A DNA stretch of 64,000 nt from Atrichornis clamosus (lineage: Eukaryota > Chordata > Aves > Passeriformes > Menuridae): NCBI GenBank assembly GCA_013400975.1, contig WBMZ01010826.1:62001-126000 (forward strand), in the 5' to 3' direction. The translations under genes were made by a program, and so were the position numbers. Below are positions 48,511 through 59,122 of this stretch, one piece after another. Under the pieces are notes generated by a model that worked only from the letters and a program-made list of their open reading frames with translations, was not told the DNA's origin and ran no database searches. The first letter of the stretch is position 1. The number at the start of each line of letters is the position of its first letter.

Positions 48511-51500
48511 CCAGGGTGCTGGCCTCATACCTCTGGAAGTTGGTGTGGATGCTGACAACACCAATGGGCTGACTAAAATCTCTGATGAAAGGACAGTTTA
48601 ATGCCATTCATAAAAAACTTGAGAGAGCCAGACGAAGGTGGTTGTTCTGTGTGGGTCTGTAACGGGATGTGAAGGGAGATCTCACACCTCGCAGAGCACT
48701 GTGAGCACCAGACAGCCTCTGCCAGTCTCTGCCAGTAAAGCTGTTTTAGTTTCCATACAGGGTTTCTGCATTTATAGAGTTGGAGGGAATGAGAGACTTC
48801 CCAGCCTCAGGATTAGGGCCACTGGTGTTGCTGCTGGCTGTTCCCCCACCTTTACACAGAGCAGAGGTGCTTTCAAAGCAGAAATCTGGGAAGGACCCAC
48901 TGGAGAAAGGGGGGAGTTGTCCAGGAGCATCCCTATTTTCACTAAAACTGAGCCAAACCAAATATTTTGGTAAAAAAAGAAAACATTATTTTGCATTATG
49001 CTTTATGTTTTATTTCTGTTAGCCACCAATTTTGTCTCTAAACCCTGTTATTCATACAGCCCCAACTGCTACAGGATTTGAAGTTAATAAATTCCTAAGG
49101 AGAGGCAGTGCAAAATTTGTTCCGGATCAAAATGACATGCAGCAACACACTGGGAATATGTAAACCAAAGAAGCAGTCAGATTTGGGGTTCAGCTGCTTT
49201 TTGATCCCAGGCAATGGGGATTTTTCTTATCAAAATACATTTCTTGTTTTCTGGTCAACTGTTGTTACTGTCTTTTCTTCAAATCTTCCTACAGGGAAAT
49301 TTTTCCAGCTGCAGCTTTTCTCTTTCAGTGATGAGAGCATGTTTTGTTATCTAGAAATAGTGATTTTTATGACAGGGTAGCTGAAGTCATTCAAGGACTT
49401 AGCCTTGCAGTTTGCTCTCATTGGGCATCCACACAATTTGATGAAATGGTAAAATTTGGAGATATGATTTCCAACTGTCCTCATTAACCTCCTACATTAA
49501 AAAGTTAAAAAAACTGCTTCCAAACTTTTCCTGGTGAGAAATTCTCTCTTATTCTACCGCTTATGTCCTGAGTACAATGAGAAGCATTCTCTTTCCCTGA
49601 TGATCTTTGTGGTACTGTCAACAAGGACAAAGAGATGTTGGTCTTCAGAAAGTTTTGCAGAGAAGCATATTACTGTTTGCCAGTGTTTTAAACCAGGAAA
49701 TTAATTCTAAGCTGTTTTGCCTAAATGGCTGAGCTTTATCATTTTACCTGCAATTAAAAAAAAATCAACGTTTATTGAAGGAAAAGAAGATAATTATATA
49801 GTAAAATTGTTGCAGTTCTCTTTTTTAAAGACAAAGAAAAATCCATCAGAACAGATGTGAATCTGCAGACCTGTAGTATTTAAGAATAATTGCTGTACTT
49901 GTATAAGCCAGTATTTTTTTTCCTCTGTAATTTCAGTGTAGTTTTTCTTGTACATTTCCAGGTTGGCCGTGCTTTTTCATTAGCTCTTTCATGGGCTAGT
50001 CTGTGTTTTCTGAGCTCGATTAATCCTTTTTTTTGGAAGTGGCGTGCTTTCATTCCCCCACATTGTTATCGCAGCAGGAGGAAGGGGAAATGTGTGATGA
50101 TGGAAGAATTTTAACGTTTATGTATGCCACACATGAAGTTAGGGATCCCATGAGATTTGTTTGTGTTCTTGTATATGTGTGGATGAACATCTGTGGAATG
50201 ACAGCTTAACAACTTCCTTCTGACATTATAAAGGGGCCATAATGGTACTTTTTTTTTTTTAAGTTGCCTTTTTTTGTGTTAACGCTTTCAGTTCTGTCCT
50301 GATTTCAAGCCCTGTTCACGCCATAATCAATAAGAAAGTTGCATTGCTTAAGAGTCAATTAGACCTCAAATTTGTAATTAATAATGTCAGAATAGTAAGC
50401 CTTGAATGTTCAGGTAACAAGGGTCTAAATCTGAGCTCCCCCCCTGTTATTTTCTCTACTAACTTGCTTGCTTGAGACATGATCTTTTCCTTCCCCTTCT
50501 AATCTCTCTCTCCATGGCCTAAGACCCATTCTGCAGGTCGTCTAATTGTCAATTATACCTCAACAACCTGAAGATGCGGAGGTGAATACGCCTCACTGCT
50601 TTGTGTCTCATAGAGTAGACATAATTTTAAGGGAGCAGAGAGATGTTGAAGTTCTCCATGAAGTTTTTGGGCTGTAAGGCTTGGGAATGCCAGGCTTGGA
50701 AAGACTCTCAGGTCACTATGTCCAGTCACTGCTGGTGGATCTCCATCCTGTAATAAATTACTGAAATTCAGCTTACATCCTGGCTTGTTTCATGTCTTTA
50801 TCCCAGCTATTTTTGCCCCCTGTGAATCAAGTTCATGTTGCCAGTGCACAAATGAGTATAAATGTATCATGAGTAAAGTTCGGACTGGGAATGGGAAATC
50901 GGATTTGAAAGCAGTATTTTAGCAAGTTTCTGCATTAACTTCCCAATAGGAATAATAATGACTAAAAGGAAAAAACAACCCCAAAACCCCAATAATAACA
51001 AAATGCCTCACAATCTATTTTTGAGGGCCTGATCCAAATCCCAAAACACAAATCTAATCAACATCCTAATGATTAGAAAGTCTAATATACTTTCCTGGTA
51101 ATCTCTGCCTCAAACCCTTAATTTCTGTCTGAGCTATAGCAGATCTTTTAGGACATTAACTTGTCTGGTTTACAAATGCTGAGCGATGAAAAGTCCACAC
51201 CATCTTTATGGGGTTTTTTTCCTAGTGATTAATTACTACGTGAAACCAACTGGTATTTAATGTGCATTAACTGTTTTTGTCTTGGTTTTAATTTTGGTTT
51301 TGTCTTCCCATTGAATCTTGAATCTTGATGGATTCAAGACGTGTCTTTAGAGATGCTGATCAACTGCCTTGTTAACCTCCTTCTCAATAGCATTGTGTTT
51401 CTTGAGTCTCTCCTTTATAAGGCAAGTTTTCTGTGCATTTGCAGATATTTAGTGAATACTTTTTGATTTAATTTCTCTGTTTTATAATAGAGGCAGCAGT

Positions 51501-52156
51501 ACCAACTTTACTAATTCTTTATGTTTTTCCTATATACGAAAGGATTTATTCAACTGCATAACTGCAACATTGCATAGAAATCTAATGCTCAGTTGGTAAT
51601 TTATGATAACCCCTTCTTAGCAATGGAGTATTGATTTCCCCAGCCTCTTCTAAGGGAAGAAGGGGTGGCTTGAATATTAGAATTCTTCTACCATGATAGC
51701 TCTGTTTAATATTGATTGTCATAGCCATATAAACTCTTGAGATCTACTTGATAGAAAGTTTCTAGAAACTTTGAAAAACACATAGTGGCTTCCAAGTAAA
51801 TAGTAGAATACCCAGAACTGGTATTTCTTACATCAGGCAATTCAGCTTCTGCATGCAAGAAATATGTGTTTATGCTAAAAATCCTGCCATAATTTTCTGC
51901 TTGGGGAATTGAGACTTGCTGAAAAAGTTTAATATGCAAAGCTGAAAATCTACATTTTAAAGTCCTTTTTATGCAAAGACACAAAAAAAATTAGCAATTT
52001 TTAATAAGGGAATATCTAACTTTAAGAAAAATGGGCACCAGCAGTATGAATTGTATAGGTGGCAGTCATTTGGCTCAGGAGGATGCCATGGCAGATGTGG
52101 AGCTCCCACAGAGCAACACATGACATTCCCTGGAGCAGCACCCAGCCACCCTGCAG
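48511..52156. other. Unassigned noncoding sequence
   Basis: Single-copy-looking AT-rich DNA without a recognised gene. The stretches 50270-50400 and 50520-50600 are rich in homeodomain-type ATTA/TAAT motifs and retain CpGs; they are listed as a possible conserved element. An A-rich stretch at 50970-51010 is simple sequence. Confidence 0.45.
50270..50605. promoter_or_regulatory. Possible conserved noncoding element (homeodomain-motif rich)
   Basis: Contains 'cacgccataatcaataag', 'gagtcaattagacctc', 'tttgtaattaataatgtcag' and 'cgtctaattgtcaattatac': a dense set of TAAT/ATTA cores, plus five CpGs in contexts otherwise stripped of them. There is no open frame and no repeat similarity. Character and motif density resemble vertebrate developmental enhancers, but conservation cannot be judged from one sequence. 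Confidence 0.18.
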
Positions 52157-52222
52157 TGTTGCCTTTTTAGCCCCTAAAAATCAAGTGCCAAACAAGGTTA
52201 GCTGGTGAAATACGGTTACAGA

Positions 52223-52298
52223 TTTAATGCAGGTCCTCCATGTGCACTACACACCCACCAAAGATGCACACGTGACATAGAGCAAGTACAGTTTTATA
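52223..52298 (-). promoter_or_regulatory. LTR core promoter and polyA signal
   Basis: On the minus strand TATAAAA (52298-52292) is followed about 65 bases later by ATTAAA (52228-52223). This is the spacing expected for TATA box, R region and polyadenylation signal in a retroviral LTR. Both motifs are intact, unlike those of the LTR at 47957, so residual promoter or terminator activity is conceivable. Confidence 0.55.
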
Positions 52299-52418
52299 AG
52301 TTTAACAAATTAGCATAACTGACGAAGATCCCCAATTAGAAACATACGGGATGAAGTAATTGACAAGAACCCCCAATTAGGAACACAGGTGATGAGTGAT
52401 TCCCCCCTTGGCTCAGCC

Positions 52419-52480
52419 CTCTCCTTGGCAGTTGTTATGAGAAAGTGTCTCTCCTTGCCATTTGTCATGAGAAATGTCTC
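52419..52480. repeat. Imperfect 30-bp tandem duplication inside the LTR
   Basis: 'ctccttggcagttgttatga' with 'gaaagtgtct' (52421-52450) and 'ctccttgccatttgtcatga' with 'gaaatgtctc' (from 52451) are diverged copies. An analogous pair of ~40-bp units lies at 52333-52395 (cccaattagaaacat / cccaattaggaacac). U3 enhancer duplications of this kind are common in LTRs. Confidence 0.7.
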
Positions 52481-52726
52481 TTTAAGGTGCTCACTGCTTA
52501 TGGGAAAATGTATCCAGAAGGTGTCTTTTCCTTGGTTCCCAGAAGAAGCTGGATTAGGCCTGGCCCTCAGGAATTTATCTAATAGGAAAAGTACTGAGGC
52601 ACTGAAGTTAGGAAACTATAACTATATAATAACAGTCTACAGAGCTACGAATATATATTAAGAATACACATATAAAAAGCAAAAATCATTTTGGCATCAC
52701 AGGATTGTGCAGGGCAGGCACTGCAG

Positions 52727-54419
52727 GAATCACACCTTTAACTGAACCTCTGTGAGGGATGGAGGTGGGCAGGAGGTTATTATCAGAAGACATATTTGGC
52801 CAGGATAGCTGGGTGAGTGCTGCTCCGAGGATAATTGCCATCAGCCTCACTGCGGCATTCCTGATCCTGGATCGACAGCTCATCTGAAGAGTCATAAAAC
52901 CCCATTCAGCAGTGAGCACACAACAGAAGCCACCTGAGATAAATAACTTCACTTGAACAGCATCTCTTTTTTTTTTAGCAAATGGCTTTACTGTCTACTG
53001 TGCTATGTAAAGTCTTTCTGATACTCATTATGAAAGTTGTATGTAATGTATTTTAATTAAATCTAATTTGAAAAGTGAAATGCATGGAAACATGCAACCC
53101 AAGCAGAGCTCCTCAGTCTCCAAGTCCTGTCTGAGAGATTCAGCTGCGTTGTGAATTTACTGTGCTCCCTTTTGAAACCCTTTGGTTAAAAACTCCTGTT
53201 GGAAAGCTATTCCCCTCTTCTCCTATCTTATGGTTAGAAGTTTACTGGTTTCTAACATAATTCTATTTAGAGGAGGTTGGTAACATGATCTCTCATTGTT
53301 AATTTTTCAGTAGCTTTTGTAGAGTACAGTTGAGTCCCTCAATTCTAGATTATTTTCATCAACCATGAAAGAAAATACTGGGTTATGTCTGAGAGTCCTT
53401 ACCAGATTTACGCCTGCAATGAATGTTTAAAATAGAGTCTGGAACACCAAGTACTTGGTTTGTAATGAAAAACTTGAGGTTTTTTTGGAGTAGGAGCTAC
53501 TGCAATTACCAGTAACAGTTCTGCTATCCTAGCCTGCTTGTTCTGACTCTCCTCGTCTCTGAAGACCAGCAGCACTCAGAAGCCATGTATAATTCTGTTC
53601 TTTAAGGCTGCATGTTTCCTTGCTGAAATTCTGAGTTTTGAGATGTGACTTTGTGACTGTGATGGTAGCATTTCTCACTGAGATTTATTGTGCGGCTTTA
53701 CCCAAACATCTCACTCAAAAACAAACCCTGTTTTTTATTACAAGGAGTTTTCTTTTAGTCCTTGAGTGAGAGGCGCTTTAGCCAATCTTGTCTTATTACA
53801 CAGCCCTGGTTGCAAACCTATTCTATATGATACTGTGTATTAATTTGAAGCTGCAGCTCCATTAAAAAAAACCCCATGTGTTTGGATTTTGATCCTGAAA
53901 ATATGTGCATCAGAATATCAAGAATATGGAATTAATAGTCATCTTTTTTGTACTTAACATCCCACATTTAAGGTTGTGTTCAGTGGTGAAATTCGGTGGT
54001 AGGTGAAGTTTCACTTTACCCCCCCTGGAATTTTGGGTTTGTTTTCTGCAGAAGTTTAGTATGCAGTTGCACGAGGAGGTTATTTAAGAATACTCCTGGT
54101 TTCAGCTGATTTCCTTAGCAAATAATTTTGTGCTTCACTTTGCTCTAGCAATTTCCGTAGCCTCTCGGATAAAATACTAAAAAGGATCACATAAGCTTTA
54201 CCCCTCCCTGTAACATTTAGCCTGTCTCTTTCATTATAACAAAATATTGCATTTTACATGCCAAGTCTTAAAACCTTCCTTCTAAAAATGGTAACTGTAT
54301 TTAATAACTAATTACTCTAATGATCCTACAGAAGTGCTCGAGACCTGTTTTAGTAGTGGTGTCAATTACAACCATCTGCACGATGAATAAAGGAACCCTG
54401 GCCCAGCTGTAGAGTTGAA
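52727..54419. other. Unassigned noncoding sequence
   Basis: No gene or repeat is recognised. The 88-codon minus frame at 52686-52952 overlaps the LTR edge and has no domain. Confidence 0.45.
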
Positions 54420-54600
54420 ACATGTTGGCATTTTCCTACGGGCAGCCATATGGTACTTAACGAAAGCGAATTGTTCACACTGCAAACAGCTCTGCTCCTG
54501 ATGAATGATAACGTTTTGTTCTGGAAAATGGTTCCACAAACACCGGGAGTATTTTTAAATGCTGGAAGTGTGTTTGTAAGTGACAGGCTATAAATGGGAA
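54420..54600. promoter_or_regulatory. Possible conserved noncoding element
   Basis: Five CpGs in about 110 bases (ctacggg, aacgaaagcgaa, taacgtt, caccggg), an E-box-like CATATG at 54449-54454, and mixed AT/GC motifs without repeat similarity or an open frame. The character differs from the AT-rich flanks. The call rests only on composition and motif density. Confidence 0.18.
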
Positions 54601-54875
54601 GGTCTTTGGAAGGAGGAGAGAGGGTTGAGAAAGGAATTGTTTTGATTGCCTAGGGGTGTTCTAGCACAGCCTTCCTGTCTCTAATAGCAGTATCTTTTTT
54701 GTGCATACATAGCCCTGAATCTGTAAATTTTATTTATTTTGGTAAGGAAGAAGATAATTAGAAATGTAACTCTCATTTGCCATCAGCATGCCCAAGCTTG
54801 AAGCTGGTGTGAGCTTTAAAATAGCGAAGCTGAAGCTGTGAAGAATTAATAACTCTTTGCCTTGCTTCTGTGCAG

Positions 54876-54920
54876 ACATTTTCTTACAGTGCGAAAAGGA
54901 GCCTCAGAGTTGTCACTGCA
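54876..54920 (+). other. Candidate 45-nt microexon, unidentified
   Basis: A good acceptor (CTTTGCCTTGCTTCTGTGCAG) ends at 54875, and a strong donor (TGCA then GTAAGTATG) starts at 54921. The 45 bases are frame-neutral and open in all three frames. One frame reads IFLQCEKEPQSCHC, with three cysteines; the phase-0 frame reads TFSYSAKRSLRVVTA. An alternative acceptor at 54889 would give 31 nt. Both splice sites are good, the best pairing in the window, but no family is recognised. Confidence 0.27.
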
Positions 54921-57477
54921 GTAAGTATGTGAGCACACAAGTTGGAAACAGGTCCTGGCTTCTCAGCACTTGGTGTTAGTCAGGGAAGAAAGGGCAGATA
55001 ACAGATCAGCTGTAGATGTCTTCTGTTGCTTTCTGTTAGGAACAGAAGTAGGGGTTTTTTCCCCACCCGCATGGCTCAATGAACTCACCGTGAGAGTGAT
55101 GACTCTTTACCCCCCAACAAATCATTAGCCCCAGATCTGAGCTGAACCAACAATAGGTTGTTCCCATTTCATGGTTGATAGGTAACCATTTGGGTAATTT
55201 GTTTGGTCTCAGTTCAGTATCTGTCTTAGAGACCTAATTGCTGCTAATGACCAGGATTGATCATTTTATTAATCTTGGAAATAGATTTTTTCCACGTGAC
55301 TTACTGCTTCTGTACATGATGTGTAATCGGGAATCTTGCATCATCTGAGTTCCTGTTTGGATGATTAATAAATACTTAAACTGGGGATTTTTGTTTTGTC
55401 CTGCATGTTCTAGCTGTAGGTGGAGGTTGATGGTTGCTCCTGAGGTTTCACGCACAGATCTCACTAATGTGGTCCAGCACTCCTCACTGTGGGGTACCCT
55501 CTGTCTTTTGCTAAGACATGACTGGTCTTACATGCCAGCACTCCTGAATGTTTGCAGGTGTCACAGCTGCTTAAAACCTCTTGATAGATCTTGCAGCAGT
55601 TTTGCAGAAACAACATAGTAAAAAGCCTCACCAACCAATGCCAACCAGGTTCTCATTGTGTGTGCCCAGAGCTATTTGCAAATGCACAGCAGCAGCATGG
55701 GGGCTACAGCTCTGAAGCCTGTGCTTTTGGTTTGGGAGCATCTGTCACTTGAGCTCAAAGGAAATCTTCCTTAGGTCTCCACAACACAGGGTGGATTACA
55801 CTGCTGAGAAACCCCCGGTACTGAAACCATCAGCTGCTAAAGCCTCCAAATGCCAAGTGTAAGAGTGAACACAAGGACAGGAAATTGCTCCAGAATCAGC
55901 TGGGTTTTTTGGGTTTTTTTGCAGCCTCCTTGTAAGACCGTTTTTATCTGACCCTTCTTCACAAGCCCTGGTTTTATGTTATAGGTACAGCTGGAATGCA
56001 GGCAAGGAACCTAATCATGGTGGGGTGCAAGCCCACCCTGACACCCACGGAACACACACAGCTGTGATCTAAAAGGCATTAAGCCTGCAACTGCAGCGCA
56101 TTGTGCTCCATATCCTTCTGCTGTTTGATCTGTTACAGCAGCACTGTCTAATGCAATAAATCTTCCTCGCTTTTAATTAATAGTTGTTCATCTGTACTGC
56201 AATAATTTCAAGTAATGTTTACATTAAAAAGAAAGCACGAGGGGGGATGGGAGCGGGGGATAGGGAAAAATATCTCCAGGCAGGAGCGTAGTAAAAAAAG
56301 GTCTCTTCATCCAACTGAGAAGCAAATATTATAATTTGGAAGCAATACATTTAGTGTGTGTTTTATAAAGGAAGGCATAGCCCTTCCGTAAGAAGCCAGC
56401 ATCGTGAATCAAACGCAGATGTCTCAACGCTCTGCAGTGTTATTTAAGGTGTAATTCTGCACTGCATTTCCTCAACAGCACAGCCAGTTTCAGAGGTTCC
56501 TAGAGCTTCTGTTGCAGTTTGCAGCCTGTCCACCTTTCTCTTCTGCCCTCTCACCTCTCCTGTGCAACTTCTCATTTTTTACACAACCATATTATCCATT
56601 CCATCAGAGAGATTGGTTTGACTTAAAATGCAGAGAACAAAAAGAAATGTGGACTCACAGTATCTTCATACATAAATGGGTAAGAACTTGACGGTGAGGT
56701 CATGAAGCTTATAACTAATACTTACCCAATGTGTAGCTCTCCAATCATGTTACAGGTTTCCATGATATTTGCTCCTGAAAGGAATGAGTGAAAAAGTCAC
56801 AAGGCACAGATACTGGCAGTGTGGACTGCAGGGCCTGCTGGTAGCCCACAGTGCTTGCTCAAAAGACACTCTGCAGAAAACTGGTTAAAGGGAAATATAG
56901 TGGTGATAACTGTGTTCAGGCAGAATATGTTGGAGGACCCAGCTCGGGACGCTTGATCTGAGTCTCAATATTTTGTGTATTTGTTGCCATTGTTGACTCT
57001 TCTGGATTCCTGTGACTTGGTGCTAAAAATGCATTGGTGCAAGCTGGGATTTTTGGTTTGTAGCCATGTGGTCATGGAGTGGAACTTGAAAATGTCACCC
57101 TCTAAATAGTGTAAGCATAAGAGCATTTGAAATAAATAAATGACTAAAGTTTCTCAGTCTCAATGCTTGGGTCTCAATTCAGTTGGCTCAACATAGGCAT
57201 CCAGTGCCATTTAAGATGCCTCAGGGTGTCCTGTGGTGCCTCCAGCTTGCCATGCCATATGGGTGTGAATTTCCTGTAGGTCTGTTGTCATATTTGCCTT
57301 TCTGGCTCTGTAAAGATGTCTCATATACCCTGGAGGTCTCAAATGGTGCTAAACACCTGTGTTTAGGCAGTGGAATCAGCCCTTCACGTTGGAGAGCAGT
57401 GCAGCTGATCTGAGCTGTTGTTATACTCTCAACACAAAGGAAACCTTCGGATTTCAGGTCTACATTACCAGCAAATT
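54921..57477. other. Unassigned noncoding sequence
   Basis: No gene or dispersed repeat is recognised. A motif-rich patch at 56080-56240 is listed separately, and the G-rich run at 56241-56262 adjoins it. Confidence 0.45.
56080..56240. promoter_or_regulatory. Possible conserved noncoding element (AT motif cluster)
   Basis: 'tgcaataaatcttcctcg', 'cttttaattaatagttg', 'actgcaataatttcaag' and 'taatgtttacattaaaaag' form a compact set of homeodomain-, C/EBP- or POU-like and forkhead-like cores (TTTAATTAAT, TGCAATAA twice, TGTTTAC). No open frame. Suggestive only. Confidence 0.18.
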
Positions 57478-57716
57478 TGAGAAATTCTATTTAAACCTAG
57501 AAGAAAACTTTTTTACTATGAGGAGGGTCAAATGCTGCAGCAGGTTACCCAGAGCAGTTGTTGAGTCTCCATCCTTGGAGATGCTCAGAACCTGACTGGA
57601 CATGGCCCTTGGACACCTGCTGTACGTGAGCTGGCTCTGCGTGGCACGGCTGCACTAAACTGTCTCCAGAGGTGCCTCCCAGCTCTGCAGTTCTGTGTGA
57701 TTCTGTGACTCTTAAG
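57478..57716 (+). mobile_element. CR1 LINE 3' end, plus strand
   Basis: 'atttaaacctagaagaaaac' and 'ttttttactatgaggagggt', then 'caggttacccagagcagttg', 'gagtctccatccttggag', 'gcctcccagctctgcagttc' and the terminal 'tgtgattctgtgactctta' follow the CR1 3' UTR in sense order. The tail has two tgtgattctgtga-like units. It is 5' truncated and the subfamily is not assigned. Confidence 0.92.
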
Positions 57717-58860
57717 GCTTAATCAAATAAAGGATTTGGAGTTTAACAGCTACTGCCATGTGTCAGAGGTCGTTCCAGTGATGTGGCAGCATTTCAAGCT
57801 TTTCTGTGTCCAGATTTACAGAGTTCTGTTGCTGCAAAAGATGCTGTGATCTTTGGTATAATTCCCTCACAGCATCTGGTGAATGCATCAGGGATTGCAG
57901 TGATCCGCCTCTTTTTCACAAATAGTGTAAGGTGTGGGTGGAGAAACTCCACCTTTCTCACTCCATAGCAATGCCTGTGTGGTAATCCAATAGAGCCGTC
58001 CTTCCTTTAGCAGGGAAGGCAGACAAATGTCTATGCTGGGGTGGTGAAACAGCCATGCTCAGTATTTTGGCCTGCAAGTTTGGGTTTAATCATTGAAAGT
58101 CCCTCTTCCCACTCATGCTTTAAAAACAAATTTTTAGCAAAATGGAAAAATGGAGCCACTGGAAGATGTTTTGTTTGGACTTAAGCAGTTTTTCCACATA
58201 TTAAAGAAATGCCTTCTCTGATTGAGCGAGAGCTCTCCTCCAGTTTCCTTTAGAAAAATATTTACAATTGTTGTTTCAGTTTGGAAACCTCTTCCATATT
58301 ATGGCACTTCAGCTGCATTAAATATTTTTAAAAATTAATGACTGTAGAGCTGTGCCATTGGATAAAAGACAGAAACTGAAACCACTTATGAATAGAATTG
58401 GAGCAGAGCAGTGTACTTCCCAAGCCGAGTGAAATGCAGAAATGAAACATCTAATCAGTACTTATCTTAGAATCATACTTATTTTTAATATGTGTGTACA
58501 CACCCCAGAGTATTTTAAAGATAAGAACTCAATATTATATTTATTTAGTAAATCTGAGTTTGTTTTGAATGCCACAGTGTAACACTGAGACAGATAAGCT
58601 TCCATTCACTTGTGAATTTCTGCTCCACTTTTTTTTTTTCATTTTTTATTTTGAAGACAACAGCAAGACAATTTAGATGAGAGGTGTACAACATTTAGGT
58701 ACTTGGGAGTCACTGTGGTCCCCAAGGCCCCGAGCTCTCCAGCTCCTCTTGCTTTTCTTTTTTGTAGGAGATCCCAGCACAGTTTGGAAACTCTGTAGAT
58801 AGGTCTCACAGCAGACACACAGGGACTCCTGAGGTAGGGTAAGACAGGAGTCCAGAAAAT
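57717..58860. other. Unassigned noncoding sequence
   Basis: AT-rich DNA between two plus-strand CR1 copies. No feature beyond a T run at 58629-58639. Confidence 0.5.
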
Positions 58861-59122
58861 GGCATGAATCTGAGTTGGGGGAGGTTTAGGCTGGATATCA
58901 TGAAAAACTTTTTCACACAAAAGGTGGTTAAGCGTTGGAACAGACTCCCCTGGGAAGTGGTCACAGCAGCAAGTCTGACAGAGCTGAAGGAGTGTTTGGA
59001 CAATGCTCTCAGGCACAGGGTGTCATTCCTGGGGTGTCCTTTGCAGAGCCAGGAGTTGGACTCTGTGGTCCTTGTGGGTCCCTTCCAACTTAGGATATTC
59101 TGTGATTCTATGATAAAAGGTG
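58860..59122 (+). mobile_element. CR1 LINE 3' end, plus strand, well preserved
   Basis: Starts near 'gggggaggtttaggctggat' and continues with 'atcatgaaaaactttttcac', 'ggtggttaagcgttggaac', 'gactcccctgggaagtggtc', 'gagctgaaggagtgtttgg', 'ccaggagttggactctgtgg' and 'gtcccttccaacttaggata', ending in ttctgtgattctatgata. All blocks are in order with few gaps. It is one of the least diverged copies here and of a different subtype from the one at 57478. The 87-codon frame across it is the usual passenger frame of the CR1 3' UTR, not a gene. Confidence 0.96.

Larger units (their letters stand above)
52157..52720 (-). mobile_element. Solo LTR of an avian endogenous retrovirus, minus strand
   Basis: Read on the minus strand from 52720 this has a typical LTR plan: TG start, ~420 bases of U3 with internal duplications, a TATAAAA box at 52298-52292, a polyadenylation signal ATTAAA at 52228-52223, and a U5 ending in GGCAACA at 52157. 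The ends read TG...CA. Six bases on each side are CTGCAG (52151-52156 and 52721-52726), a possible target-site duplication of the length used by beta-type (ERVK-like) elements. CTGCAG is palindromic, which weakens that point. An alternative right end at 52699 (GGCATCA, a 6/7 inverted match to TGTTGCC) exists. No viral genes flank it. I know this kind of LTR from passerine genomes but cannot name the family. Confidence 0.78.
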
